In this document: one piece after another, positions 41,001-49,968 of the stretch
Layout: each line of letters opens with the position of its first letter
How positions within the stretch are numbered: the first letter of the stretch is position 1
Source of the DNA: Microbacterium sp. MYb54
GTDB lineage: Bacteria > Actinomycetota > Actinomycetes > Actinomycetales > Microbacteriaceae
Reading direction: 5' to 3'
Length of the DNA stretch: 64,000 nt
NCBI RefSeq assembly: GCF_002979515.1
Contig: NZ_PCPA01000010.1
Coordinates: 93,646-157,645, forward strand
Notes under the pieces: model-generated
Databases searched by the model: none
What the model saw: only the letters and a program-made list of their open reading frames with translations
What the model was told of the DNA's origin: nothing
Translations under genes and position numbers: made by a program

Positions 41001-44000
41001 CTACTCCCTGTCGGCTGCGACCTCGAAGATGTCGGTCGATGCCTCGGACGAAGCGGCGCGGCGCTCCTCGCGACGGACCCGACGTTCGGCGCGCTTGGCG
41101 ATCCGGCGATCCCGACTGCGCTCCACGAGCGTGTAGAGCACAGGCACCAGGACGAGCGTGAGCAGCGTCGACGACACGAGCCCGCCGATCACGACGATCG
41201 CCAGCGGCTTCGAGATGAACACCCCGCCGCCCGTGAGCCCGAGAGACATCGGGACCAGCGCGAAGATGGTGGCGGCAGCCGTCATCAGGATCGGGCGCAG
41301 GCGCAGGCGGGTGCCGTGCTCCACGGCCTCATCGAGGTTCGCTCCGGCTTCTCGGAGACGGTTCACGAAGTCCATGAGCACGATGGCATTCGTCACGACG
41401 ATGCCGATGAGCATCAGGAGCCCGATCAGGGCCGGCAGGCCCATCGGGGTGCCGGTGAGCAGGAGCCCGAGAATCGCCCCGGTCGCCGCGAACGGGATCG
41501 AGATGAGCAGCACGAGCGGTCCGCGGAAGTTGCGGAACGTCGCGACCATCACCAGGAGCACGAGCACGATGGCGGCGAGCATGGCCAGACCGAGCTGACT
41601 GAAGGCCTCGTCCTGCTGTGCTGACGCACCGCCCTGTTCGAAGGTGACCCCCGCCGGGAGATCGGTCTCGGCGATCGCCTTGTCGATCGCCCGGCTGGCT
41701 GCTGCGAGGCCGCCCTTCTCCGGGGTCACGGTCAGAGTCACCTGACGCTCACCTTCGGCGCGCGTGATGGTCGGAGCCGTCAGCTCTTCTTCGACGGTTG
41801 CGATCGCGGCGAGCGGGATCGCCGTTCCGGTGACCTCGGTGGCCGCCTTGGCCTCGGCCTCGGCGGCTTCGGCCTCGACCTGCTGGGCTGCGGCATCGGT
41901 GCGGCCCTGACGCAGAGCCTTGATCTGCTCGTCCGCTGCCTTGACGCCGGACTGCGCGCCCTCGATCGCACCCTGCAGCGCGGAGAGCTGCTCGGCGCGC
42001 TCCGTCTGCGCCTTGAGGACGGCCTCGTCGTTGGGATCGAGCGGATCAGCGGGGACGATCGGCGCTGCAGACAGTTCCGCGAGCTGCCTGTTCAAGGCGC
42101 CGATCTGGCCGGCGAGCTCCGCACGCTGCTTCGTGGCCGTGTTGATCTGCGAGTTGAGTTCGTTCTCGGCCTTGATCTTCGCCTCGTTCGCCTTGGCGTC
42201 GGCCTTGGCCTTGAGTGCGTCTGACGCGGCCTTCTGCGCCTCGGCGGTCTGCTGAGGAGTGACCGGGAGCAGGATCTCGCCGATCTTGTCGGCGGTGCGC
42301 TCGGCGCCCGGGGTGCGCACGACGATGTCGCGCTCCTGCCCCTCGAACATGAGCGTGCCGACAGTGGTGCCGGCAAGTGCCTCCTGCACGGCCTTCGCGA
42401 TCATCGCGCGGTCGAACCCGAGGCGCGCGGCCAGCGGTTCGTCGACCTTCACGCGGAGCACCGGCTGCTCGCCGGCGAGCTCGCTCTTCACGGACCGGAC
42501 TCCGTCGGCATCAGCGAGCTGCTTCTCGAGCAGGTCGCTCGCCGTGCGCAGAGCTGCGGGATCGTTGCCCTGGATCGCCAGGTCGATACCGTCGCCGGCC
42601 CCGGCGAGCGAGGCGTCCTGCGACGCGAGCTCGATCTCGCCGCTGTCCGGCAACCCGTCGAGCGCCTTCTCCACCTTCGACTCGACCTCTGCGACCTCGG
42701 CACCGTCTTTCAAGCGCAGGTCATAGGTGATGGAGGTCGGCGTGCCGGGTGTGGGGATCGGGATCGAGGTGGTGATGTCAGCGATGCCCGTGATCTTTCC
42801 GAGCGTCTTCTCGACCGGCTCCGCCGCTGCTACGAGGTCGGCTGTGGACTCCTTCGGGGGTGTCTGCACGACCTGCAGACTCGCCTGGCCTGACGAGCCG
42901 AGGAAGTCGGTCTGGATGAACGGCGTCATGCCGAGGGTCGCGACGAGCAGCAACCCGGAGGCGACCAGGGTGATCACGGGGTGCCGACGGGTCGCGTTCA
43001 GGGCCGGCATGAACGTGCGCTGCAGGCGGTCGGGAGCGGTGTGGATCTCGTCGAGCTCGGACGGCGCCTCGCTCGCGAGAGTCGGTGCCGGTGCGGCGGC
43101 GGCAGCTGCGGCAGGTGTCGCGAGCACGGCCGTCGTCCCCTCGGCCTCGAGGGCGGGCGCCGCGTCGGGAGACGTTTCCGAGTCAGCGGGGTGAGCAGTC
43201 TCGGCGTCTGCGGCACGGTGCTTCGGAGCCTTGTTGAGGAACCACGAGGCCAGCACGGGCACGATCGTTAGCGACACGACGAGCGAGGCGAGGAGGGCGA
43301 TCGACACGGTCACCGCGAACGGGCGGAACAGCTGACCGGCGATGCCCGAGACGAAAGCGATCGGCAGGAAGACGGCGACCGTGGTGAGGGTCGATGCGGT
43401 GATGGCACCGGCCACCTGGCGCACGGACGCGACGATGCCGTCGACCGTGAGCGGGCCGTCTCCGCGCCTTCTCGAGATGTTCTCGATCACCACGATGGAG
43501 TCGTCGACGACGCGTCCGATGGCGATCGTCAGGGCGCCGAGGGTGAGGATGTTGAGGGTGTTGCCGCTCCACCACAGGCCCACGAGGGTGATCAGCAGCG
43601 ACAGGGGGATGGACACGGCCGCGATGACCGTCGAGCGCCACGAACGCAGGAACGCGAGGATCACGAGCACCGCGAAGAGGAGTCCGAGCCCGCCCTCGAC
43701 GGACAGGTCGTGGATCGACTGCTCGATGTAGGGCGCCTGGTCGAAGATCGTGACGAAGTCGGCCTTGAGGATCGGTGCGAGCCGGTCGAGCTCGGCGTTC
43801 ACTCCGTGCGAGATGTCGACCACGTTGGCACCCTGCGACGGCATGACCTGGAGGGTGAGGGAGGGGTTGCCGTTGACGCGCGAGATGGTCTGCGCCGGCA
43901 CCTTCTCGATCGTGACGTCAGCGAAGTCGGCGACCGTGACGGCGCCGTCGGGTGTGGGCACGGAGAGAGCCTGGATGTCTTCGAGGGTGGCGAGCCGCGA

Positions 44001-44690
44001 CCCCACGGTGATCGAGAGCGGGCCTTCGGTGGAGTCCGCCTGCCCGGCGGGGAGCGCTGCGCCGTGGGACTCGAGGAGTGGCCCGAGAGTCGAGGTCTCG
44101 ACCTTCAGGCGCGTGACGTCGGCGGGGCGGAGGTCGATCGTGATGCGCTGGGTCTCCTGGCCGGCGAGCGTGACATCGCGAACCCCCGGGACGCCCTTCA
44201 GCGCGGGGACGACGGTCTGCTGCAGGGCGTCGCCGAACGCCTCCTGGTCGCCGCTGGTGCCGGCACTGAGCACCATGGCCGGGATATCACCGGCACCCCC
44301 GGACGCCACGACGACCTCCGTGCCGGACGGGAAGCTCGGCTTCAACGACTCGGTCGCACTGCGGATCGTGCGCAGGGTCTCCTCGTCGTTCTCGCCGAAC
44401 GACCACTCGACGAGGATCTGCGCACCACCGCTGGACGTCGTCGAGGTCACGCTCGTCACGCCGGGGACGGCTCGGACCGCCTGCTCGACGGGTTCGGTCA
44501 CGCTGCTCGCCATCTCCTCGGGCGCGAGGCCCTGCGACTGCGCGGAGATGTACGCCATCGGCGCCTGCAGCGACGGCATCAGCTCCTGCTTGAGCGACCC
44601 CATCGATATCAGGCCGAGGGCGACGATGGCCAGTGTCGCGAGCGACAGGATGAGACGGTTCTTGAGACTGCTGCGCGTGAGGAACGACAT
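41001..44690 (-). CDS. RND superfamily efflux permease with large insertions
   Basis: A 1229-residue proton-driven exporter of the AcrB/SwrC (HAE1) type, about 200 residues longer than usual. It starts with a basic N-terminus and span 1 (LILSLATLAIVALGLISMG). Conserved spans carry 'VVDDSIVVIENISRR' (residues near 400), the proton-relay region, and a second-half copy (GIVVTNAIVLMDFVNRLREAG). Two insertions stand out: an Ala/Pro/acid-rich linker near residues 485-560, and a coiled-coil near residues 810-955, rich in Ala, Lys, Glu and Gln. No periplasmic adaptor or outer-membrane channel is expected in a Gram-positive. It is divergent from the GntR gene. Confidence 0.92.
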   Translation of the reverse strand: MSFLTRSSLKNRLILSLATLAIVALGLISMGSLKQELMPSLQAPMAYISAQSQGLAPEEMASSVTEPVEQAVRAVPGVTSVTSTTSSGGAQILVEWSFGENDEETLRTIRSATESLKPSFPSGTEVVVASGGAGDIPAMVLSAGTSGDQEAFGDALQQTVVPALKGVPGVRDVTLAGQETQRITIDLRPADVTRLKVETSTLGPLLESHGAALPAGQADSTEGPLSITVGSRLATLEDIQALSVPTPDGAVTVADFADVTIEKVPAQTISRVNGNPSLTLQVMPSQGANVVDISHGVNAELDRLAPILKADFVTIFDQAPYIEQSIHDLSVEGGLGLLFAVLVILAFLRSWRSTVIAAVSIPLSLLITLVGLWWSGNTLNILTLGALTIAIGRVVDDSIVVIENISRRRGDGPLTVDGIVASVRQVAGAITASTLTTVAVFLPIAFVSGIAGQLFRPFAVTVSIALLASLVVSLTIVPVLASWFLNKAPKHRAADAETAHPADSETSPDAAPALEAEGTTAVLATPAAAAAAAPAPTLASEAPSELDEIHTAPDRLQRTFMPALNATRRHPVITLVASGLLLVATLGMTPFIQTDFLGSSGQASLQVVQTPPKESTADLVAAAEPVEKTLGKITGIADITTSIPIPTPGTPTSITYDLRLKDGAEVAEVESKVEKALDGLPDSGEIELASQDASLAGAGDGIDLAIQGNDPAALRTASDLLEKQLADADGVRSVKSELAGEQPVLRVKVDEPLAARLGFDRAMIAKAVQEALAGTTVGTLMFEGQERDIVVRTPGAERTADKIGEILLPVTPQQTAEAQKAASDALKAKADAKANEAKIKAENELNSQINTATKQRAELAGQIGALNRQLAELSAAPIVPADPLDPNDEAVLKAQTERAEQLSALQGAIEGAQSGVKAADEQIKALRQGRTDAAAQQVEAEAAEAEAKAATEVTGTAIPLAAIATVEEELTAPTITRAEGERQVTLTVTPEKGGLAAASRAIDKAIAETDLPAGVTFEQGGASAQQDEAFSQLGLAMLAAIVLVLLVMVATFRNFRGPLVLLISIPFAATGAILGLLLTGTPMGLPALIGLLMLIGIVVTNAIVLMDFVNRLREAGANLDEAVEHGTRLRLRPILMTAAATIFALVPMSLGLTGGGVFISKPLAIVVIGGLVSSTLLTLVLVPVLYTLVERSRDRRIAKRAERRVRREERRAASSEASTDIFEVAADRE

Positions 44691-44951
44691 GGAGCGGTGA
44701 GGTGCTTTCGGCTGGGTCGCGGTGGCAGGCGAAGACGCACACCGCGACGCGGAAGCCGCCTGTGGTCACCCGACTCTCGTCGTTCCGCGCCGAGTCCTGT
44801 GGTTCCGGCTCAGCGCGACGAGAGGCGACTGAGCTTCGGCGACACGATCGACAATTCGAGCCTGCCGGGTCGCGCGAGCCGGGACATCCTCCCGCGGGTT
44901 GATCCTCGTCCTCCCGCGGGTGGACGTGACTGCCGTGACGGCGCGTGTCCG

Positions 44952-44967
44952 ATTTTGGATCCAGAAT
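44952..44967. promoter_or_regulatory. GntR-type palindrome ATTTTGGATCCAGAAT
   Basis: A 16-base palindrome with one mismatched pair around a perfect TGGATCCA core, located 25 bases upstream of the GntR-gene -10. Cores of this type are bound by FadR-subgroup GntR repressors. It is well placed to control both the GntR gene and the divergent exporter. Confidence 0.55.
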
Positions 44968-44991
44968 GCAGAGTTCGCGGTGATGATCCGA

Positions 44992-44997
44992 TACTCT
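44992..44997 (+). promoter_or_regulatory. -10 box (TACTCT) of leaderless gntR gene
   Basis: TACTCT ends 8 bases before the ATG at 45005. Confidence 0.5.
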
Positions 44998-45004
44998 CGC
45001 TCCC

Positions 45005-45736
45005 ATGGTGCAATCAGGGAACGCCGCGTCGCCGAAGGAACGGGCCGAGGCTCTGCAGAAGCTCGCGCAGCGACACGGGGCCGGATACCGGTCGGTCGGA
45101 GCGATGGCCTACGACATCATCCGCGACGCGATCCTCGACGGCACGCTGCCCCCCGGCATGAAGCTGCGGCAGGAGACGCTGGCCGAATCCATCGGGATCT
45201 CGCGCCTGCCGATCCGCTCCGCGCTGATCCAGTTGGAGGCCGACGGGCTCGTGATCTTCCATGCCCGTCGCGGGGCGATGGTGCGCGCGCTGTCGATCGA
45301 GGAAGCCACGGAGGTCTATCACCTGCGGACGCTGCTCGAGAAGGATGCACTGCGCCTGGCGATGGAGGAGATCACGCCCGAACGGGTCGCTCGTCTCCGC
45401 GAACTCGCCCAGACGGCGGACGACATCTCCGAGGGCGGCGAGTTCGTCGAGGCCCGCACCGAGTTCTACGCGACGCTGTATGACGCACAGTCCCGTCCGG
45501 TGATGTGGGAGATGATCGAGCAGCTGCGACTCAAGCTGGGGCGCTACGTGCTCGGCTGGCGGCTGGTGTCTCCTGGCGCGCACGACCACTCGCACGGCGA
45601 GCTGATCGATGTCGTGGCGGCCGGAGATGCGGACGAGGCTCTGCGCGTGCTCGAGTCGCACCTGAATCACGTGCGCGACGGGGTCATCGCACTGCTCGAG
45701 GCTGCAGCGATCGAGGCCGCGGGCGACGGAGCCTGA
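45005..45736 (+). CDS. GntR family (FadR subgroup) transcriptional regulator
   Basis: A 243-residue regulator with an N-terminal winged helix (AYDIIRDAILDGTLPPGMKL, then RQETLAESIGISRLPIRSALIQLEADGLV) and a C-terminal all-helical FCD ligand domain (LRTLLEKDALRLAMEEI... and HGELIDVVAAGDADEALRVLESHLNHV), which often binds carboxylates through a metal held by Asp/His. It lies end to end with kynU and divergent from the exporter, so targets could include the exporter and the aromatic catabolic operon. The ATG at 45005 is favoured by the -10 just upstream. Confidence 0.9.
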   Translation: MVQSGNAASPKERAEALQKLAQRHGAGYRSVGAMAYDIIRDAILDGTLPPGMKLRQETLAESIGISRLPIRSALIQLEADGLVIFHARRGAMVRALSIEEATEVYHLRTLLEKDALRLAMEEITPERVARLRELAQTADDISEGGEFVEARTEFYATLYDAQSRPVMWEMIEQLRLKLGRYVLGWRLVSPGAHDHSHGELIDVVAAGDADEALRVLESHLNHVRDGVIALLEAAAIEAAGDGA

Positions 45737-45756
45737 CGCGCAGCACTGTGTGCACG

Positions 45757-45793
45757 AGAGGGGGACCGGCGATCATTTCGCCGGTCCCCCTCT
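45757..45793. terminator. Bidirectional terminator between gntR and kynU
   Basis: A perfect 16-base stem (45757-45772 with 45778-45793) and 5-base loop, sitting between the two converging stops. Confidence 0.85.
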
Positions 45794-45847
45794 GTGACGG
45801 TGCTTCAGGTGACGGTGCTTCAGGTGACGGTGCTTCAAGTGACGGTG
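45794..45847. repeat. 15-base tandem repeat carrying duplicated kynU stop codons
   Basis: GTGACGGTGCTTCAG is repeated at 45794-45808 and 45809-45823, then with one change at 45824-45838, with nine bases of a fourth copy. On the minus strand each full copy contains an in-frame TGA for kynU (45835-45837, 45820-45822, 45805-45807). Confidence 0.9.
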
Positions 45848-47109
45848 CCGCGACGCGCGAACCGCGGCTCGCGCCAGATCTCGCTGTGCAGCACGTCCTC
45901 CAGCGCATCGAGAGCATCCCACACGTCGGTGTAGGAGGTGTAGAGCGGCGTGAAGCCGAAGCGGATGAGGTCGGGCGCTCGGAAGTCGCCGATCACCCCG
46001 CGCTCGATCAGGGCCTGCATGACCGCGTAGCCGTCTTCGTGGCGGAGCGAGACCTGGCTGCCGCGGCGGGCGGACTCCCGAGGGGTGACCGGCTCGATGC
46101 CCCAGCGCGGTGTGAGGCGGGTGTCGACGAGGGACATGAACAGCTCGGTCAGCCGCAGGCTCTTCTCGCGGAGCAGCTCCAGGTCGACGTCGTCCCAGAT
46201 GTCGAGGCTCGCCTCGAGTCCGGCGACCGACAGCAGCTGTGGCGTGCCGACCCGGAAGCGCTCGATCCCCGCGGCGGGGGCGTACTCGACCGTGAAGTCG
46301 AACGGCTTCGCGTGGCCGTGCCAGCCGGTCAGCGCCGGACGGGCAGCCTCGTGGTGCCGGGCGGCGGCCCAGATGAACGACGGCGAGCCGGGGCCGCCGT
46401 TGAGGTACTTGTAGGTGCAGCCGACCGCGAAGTCGGCCTCCGCTCCGTTCAGGTCGATCGGCACCGCGCCGACGCTGTGGCACAGATCCCAGACCACGAG
46501 GGCACCGGCGGCATGCACCTTGCGTGTGACCTCGGCCATGTCGTGCATCCGTCCGGTGCGGTAGTCGACCTGGGTGAGCACGACCACCGCGACGTGATCG
46601 TCGAGCACGTCGTCGAGGGTGGGGCCGTCGTCGGAGATCAGCCGGCGCTCCAACGGGGTTCCGCCACCGAGCAGCTCCTGCACGGCCTCCAACATGTAGA
46701 GGTCGGTGGGGAAGTTGCCGCGCTCCGCGACGATCACGCGTCGTCCCGGACGAAGCCGGACCGCCGCGACCGCGGCCTGGAACAGGCTCGCCGATGTCGA
46801 ATCGCCGAGCACGACCTCGCCGGCGTCAGCCCCGATCAGGGGTGCGATGCGGTCGCCGATCGTGCGCGGCTTGGCGAACCATCCGGCGTCGTTCCAGCTG
46901 CGGATGAGGCCGGTGCCCCACTCCTCGGTGATCACACGCTGCAGGTGGGCTGCGGTGTGCTTCGGCAGCACACCGAGCGAGTTGCCGTCGAGGTAGATCA
47001 CGCCGTCGGGCAGCACGAAGCGATCGCGCATCGAGGCCAGCGGGTCGGCGTCGTCGAGGGCCGTGCAGGTCGCGCGGTCGATGACGGGGCGGGTGGAGGT
47101 GGTGCTCAT
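45835..47109 (-). CDS. kynU: Kynureninase
   Basis: A 424-residue PLP enzyme that cleaves kynurenine to anthranilate plus alanine, or 3-hydroxykynurenine to 3-hydroxyanthranilate plus alanine. The PLP lysine lies in GCTYKYLNGGPG near residue 233, with 'YLDGNSLGVLPKHTAAHL' near the N-terminus and the PLP-phosphate region 'DSTSASLFQAAVAAV'. Length matches the family. It is last in the catabolic operon, 29 bases after the ACMS decarboxylase gene. The C-terminal GTVT and the stop codon lie inside the tandem repeat. In this setting its likely duty is to feed 3-hydroxyanthranilate into the ring-cleavage pathway. Confidence 0.95.
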   Translation of the reverse strand: MSTTSTRPVIDRATCTALDDADPLASMRDRFVLPDGVIYLDGNSLGVLPKHTAAHLQRVITEEWGTGLIRSWNDAGWFAKPRTIGDRIAPLIGADAGEVVLGDSTSASLFQAAVAAVRLRPGRRVIVAERGNFPTDLYMLEAVQELLGGGTPLERRLISDDGPTLDDVLDDHVAVVVLTQVDYRTGRMHDMAEVTRKVHAAGALVVWDLCHSVGAVPIDLNGAEADFAVGCTYKYLNGGPGSPSFIWAAARHHEAARPALTGWHGHAKPFDFTVEYAPAAGIERFRVGTPQLLSVAGLEASLDIWDDVDLELLREKSLRLTELFMSLVDTRLTPRWGIEPVTPRESARRGSQVSLRHEDGYAVMQALIERGVIGDFRAPDLIRFGFTPLYTSYTDVWDALDALEDVLHSEIWREPRFARRGTVT

Positions 47110-47138
47110 GAGGCAGGTCCGTTCGAGGTCGTGCGGGG

Positions 47139-48131
47139 TCAGCGCCCCAGGAATCGCAGGGCGTTGTCGCGGCGGATGGCGCTCTTCTGCGCGTCATCGA
47201 GGAAGTCGGCCCGGTCGACGACGCTGCCGACGGGGCGCTCGCCCAGGGGGTAGGGGTAGTCGCTGCCGACCATCACCTGAGAGGCGCCCAGAGTCTCGAC
47301 CAGCACGCGCAGGGCCACGGGGTCGAACACCACGCTGTCGACGCTGAAGCGGTCGAGGTAGGCCGACGGCGGGCGCTCGCTGACCCCGATGAGGTCGGGC
47401 CGCTGCTGCCAGGCGTTCTCGAACCGGCCCAGCCAGAACGCGAACGATCCGCCCCCGTGCGCGAACGCCAGGCGAAGAGTCGGCGGTACCCGGTCGAACA
47501 CTCCGCCCAGGATCATGGCGATGATCGACAGGTGCGTCTCGGCGGGCATGCCGGTGAGCCAGCGCGCCATCCACCGGTCGAGACGGGGTGAGCCGGGCAT
47601 GTCCCACGGATGCACGAACACCGGGATGCCGCTGTCGGCGCAGTGCTGCAGGAACATCACCATGCCTTCGTCGTCGAGGTCGCGGTCGCCGACATGGTTG
47701 CCGATCTCGACGCCGGCGTGACCGGAGGCGATCGCGCGGTCGGCCTCGGCGCACGCGGCATCCGGATCCTGCAACGGCACCTGCGCGAACGGAATCAGCC
47801 GATCGGGTGCCGGGGCGCAGATCTCCAGCGCGAGGTCGTTGAAGATGCGGGCGACCTTGACGGCCTCGGCGCCCGACTTGTCGTAGGAGAAGAACAGCGG
47901 GGTGGGGGAGACGACCTGCATCTCGACACCGTCGGCATCCATGTCGGCCAGGCGCACGGAAGCGTCCCAGCAGTCGTCGCCGACCCGCCGGAACTCGGTG
48001 TCGCCGAGCATGATCATCGCCTCGCGCTCGGAGTCCACGCGCAGGGTCGGCCAGAGACCCGGCCCGACCTGTGTCGACAGGTCAGGCCAGGCGCTCGGCA
48101 CGAAGTGCGTGTGGACGTCGATCGTGCCCAA
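47139..48131 (-). CDS. nbaD: 2-amino-3-carboxymuconate-6-semialdehyde decarboxylase (ACMSD)
   Basis: A 330-residue amidohydrolase-fold decarboxylase that converts ACMS to 2-aminomuconate semialdehyde, steering the unstable intermediate away from quinolinate. Metal ligands are in IDVHTHFVP (first His pair), HPWDM and the Asp of MVGSDYPYPLG; the intervening block AFAHGGGSFAFWLGR is characteristic of ACMSD. Length is as expected. It lies 6 bases after the dioxygenase gene and before kynU. Confidence 0.94.
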   Translation of the reverse strand: MGTIDVHTHFVPSAWPDLSTQVGPGLWPTLRVDSEREAMIMLGDTEFRRVGDDCWDASVRLADMDADGVEMQVVSPTPLFFSYDKSGAEAVKVARIFNDLALEICAPAPDRLIPFAQVPLQDPDAACAEADRAIASGHAGVEIGNHVGDRDLDDEGMVMFLQHCADSGIPVFVHPWDMPGSPRLDRWMARWLTGMPAETHLSIIAMILGGVFDRVPPTLRLAFAHGGGSFAFWLGRFENAWQQRPDLIGVSERPPSAYLDRFSVDSVVFDPVALRVLVETLGASQVMVGSDYPYPLGERPVGSVVDRADFLDDAQKSAIRRDNALRFLGR

Positions 48132-48137
48132 GGGGTT

Positions 48138-48674
48138 TCAGCCCTTGCCGGGGTGGACGGCACCGCACTCGGGGCAGGTGCGCCCCTCTTCGCTCTCGTA
48201 GAAGTCGCGGAACACCGGCGGCAGATCCTCGACGATATCGCGCACCTGCAGCTCGACCTCGTGCACCTTGGCATTGCAGTTCGGGCAGAACCAGGCGAAC
48301 TTCTCGAGCGTGCCCTCTTCGCGGATGCGCTCGATCACGATGCCGATGGAGCCCTCTTCCGGGCGCTGCGGGGAGTGGAACACGTTGCCGGGCAGCAGCC
48401 ACATCTCGCCCTCGCGGATGTCGATGCGCTGCAGGCCGTCGGGCGTCTGGATGTTCACGTGCATGTTGCCGCGGTACTGGTAGAACCACTCCTCATACGG
48501 GTCGAAGTGGAAGTCGGTGCGCTGGTTCGGGCCGCCGACGACCTGCACGATGAAGTCGCCCATGGGCGTCCAGGCGGCCTTGTTGTTGACCGGTGGCTTC
48601 AGGAGATGCTCGTTCTCCTTGATCCATGCGGGGAAATCGATCACGGGTGGGATGACGGGTGCGATGGTGCTCAT
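48138..48674 (-). CDS. nbaC: 3-hydroxyanthranilate 3,4-dioxygenase
   Basis: A 178-residue cupin dioxygenase that opens the ring of 3-hydroxyanthranilate to give ACMS, using Fe(II) and oxygen. Iron ligands lie in '[17 protein letters not shown]' (His and Glu) and '[13 protein letters not shown]' (His). The C-terminal rubredoxin-like site has two CxxC pairs ([10 protein letters not shown] and [10 protein letters not shown]), as in bacterial enzymes. Its start overlaps the stop of the deaminase gene by 4 bases. Confidence 0.96.
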   Translation of the reverse strand: MSTIAPVIPPVIDFPAWIKENEHLLKPPVNNKAAWTPMGDFIVQVVGGPNQRTDFHFDPYEEWFYQYRGNMHVNIQTPDGLQRIDIREGEMWLLPGNVFHSPQRPEEGSIGIVIERIREEGTLEKFAWFCPNCNAKVHEVELQVRDIVEDLPPVFRDFYESEEGRTCPECGAVHPGKG

Positions 48675-49150
48675 TTCTCCTCCTCGAGAGTGGCAGCGGT
48701 GTTGTGGTCGGTGGTGGTGCGGTCGGTGGTGGATTCTGGACGGCGCGCAATCGCCTGGATCTCGATGCGCAGGTGCGGATGCGGCAGGGCATGCACGGCG
48801 ACCGTGGTGCGGGCCGGCCCCTGCTCGTCGAAGTACTCGGCCCAGACGGCGTTGTACGCGGCGAAGTCGTTCATGTCGACGAGGAAGCTCGTCGCCTGCA
48901 CCAGGTCGTCGAGGCCGCAGCCGGCGGCGGCCAGCACTTCGCGGATGTTCTCGATGACCGCGCGGGTCTGCACCGCGACATCGAGCCTCGTCGCACCGAA
49001 CTCATCGACCTCGGCCCCGGCGATCGTGTTGTCGGGGCGCCTGCTCGACGTGCCGGAGACGAAGACCAGGTCGCCGGAGACCTTGGCGTGCGGGAAGCGG
49101 CCGCGGGGCGTGGCCTTGCCCTCGACGAGGATGCCGCGAGATTCGGTCAT
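48671..49150 (-). CDS. nbaF: 2-aminomuconate deaminase (RidA family)
   Basis: A 159-residue RidA/YjgF-fold protein. In this operon its task is clear: hydrolytic deamination of 2-aminomuconate to 4-oxalocrotonate. The family motifs include '[19 protein letters not shown]', '[29 protein letters not shown]' and the Arg of [14 protein letters not shown] Thr/Arg-rich tail of about 20 residues extends past the usual end. The ATG at 49150 overlaps the upstream gene's stop; the longer in-frame reading upstream is non-coding. Confidence 0.9.
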   Translation of the reverse strand: MTESRGILVEGKATPRGRFPHAKVSGDLVFVSGTSSRRPDNTIAGAEVDEFGATRLDVAVQTRAVIENIREVLAAAGCGLDDLVQATSFLVDMNDFAAYNAVWAEYFDEQGPARTTVAVHALPHPHLRIEIQAIARRPESTTDRTTTDHNTAATLEEEK

Positions 49151-49968
49151 CGTGCCTCCTCCTGGACGAGACTGTCGGCTCCGTTGCGCGTGCGGACACT
49201 GACGCTTCCGAGCCCGGTGATCGTCGCCTCGACCACTCCGTTGTCGGGCAGTGGGACGGCGGCGGTCGCGGCCCCGGCGAGCAGCACCGTGCCGGCGCGG
49301 AGGGTGAACCCGTGGCGGGCGGCGAGCCGCACGGCTGCGGCGATGGCACGACCGGGGTCGCCGAGGATCGCGGCGGTGGAGCCGGTGGCCGTGACCCTGC
49401 CGTCGACCTCGAGCCGGACGGCCCTGTTGTCGAGGGCACCGGCCCGGTCGAACGGTGTCCATGGGCCGATCACGTAGCCGGCTGCCGAGGTGTTGTCGGC
49501 CACGACATCGGAGAGGCTGAAGCGGAAGTCGCGGTACCGCGAGTCGATGATCTCCAGCGCAGGAGCGACCGCGGCGACGAGCTCAGACAGCGGGCGATCG
49601 GCTCCGGCGCCGTTGATATCCGTGCCGTCGATGTCGGATGCCAGGAGGTACGCGACCTCGGGCTCGATGCGCGGGTGGATGGCCGATCGCCGGTCGAACA
49701 CCGCACCGTCGTCGAGGCGCATGGCATCGGTCAGGGTGCCGATGATCACATCGTGCACGCCCATCTGCTGCGCCTTCGCCTGACTCGTGAAGCCGAGCTT
49801 GAGGCCCGTGATGCGCTCGCCGCGGGCGACTCGGCGGGCGATCAGCGCATGCTGTGTGGCGTACGCGGTGTCGAGATCGACCTCCTCCGTGGAGGAGAGC
49901 TGGCTGATGGCGGTCGCGGTGCGCTGCGCGGTGTCGAGCGCGGCGGCGAACACGGCATCGGCGGTCAT
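49147..49968 (-). CDS. nbaG: 4-oxalocrotonate decarboxylase (2-oxo-3-hexenedioate decarboxylase)
   Basis: A 273-residue protein of the fumarylacetoacetase-like hydratase/decarboxylase family. The segment [28 protein letters not shown] separates it from the hydratase paralogue in the same operon and fits decarboxylases of this pathway. Acidic metal ligands are in [16 protein letters not shown], and '[32 protein letters not shown]' follows. It should turn 4-oxalocrotonate into 2-oxopent-4-enoate and CO2. Both ends overlap neighbouring genes by 4 bases. Confidence 0.88.
   Translation of the reverse strand: MTADAVFAAALDTAQRTATAISQLSSTEEVDLDTAYATQHALIARRVARGERITGLKLGFTSQAKAQQMGVHDVIIGTLTDAMRLDDGAVFDRRSAIHPRIEPEVAYLLASDIDGTDINGAGADRPLSELVAAVAPALEIIDSRYRDFRFSLSDVVADNTSAAGYVIGPWTPFDRAGALDNRAVRLEVDGRVTATGSTAAILGDPGRAIAAAVRLAARHGFTLRAGTVLLAGAATAAVPLPDNGVVEATITGLGSVSVRTRNGADSLVQEEAR

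Larger units (their letters stand above)
44691..45004. other. 314-base control region between RND exporter and GntR genes
   Basis: Non-coding on both strands as far as I can judge. It contains the 16-base palindrome at 44952-44967 and the GntR-gene -10 at 44992-44997. Promoter elements for the exporter gene on the minus strand are not obvious. Confidence 0.6.

Noticed and set aside
44702..44902. 66-codon plus-strand open frame in the gntR/RND control region
   Set aside because: Composition like a shadow frame, no ribosome site, and it lies in a divergent promoter region.
45794..45847. CRISPR array
   Set aside because: The repeats are directly adjacent with no spacers and there are no cas genes.
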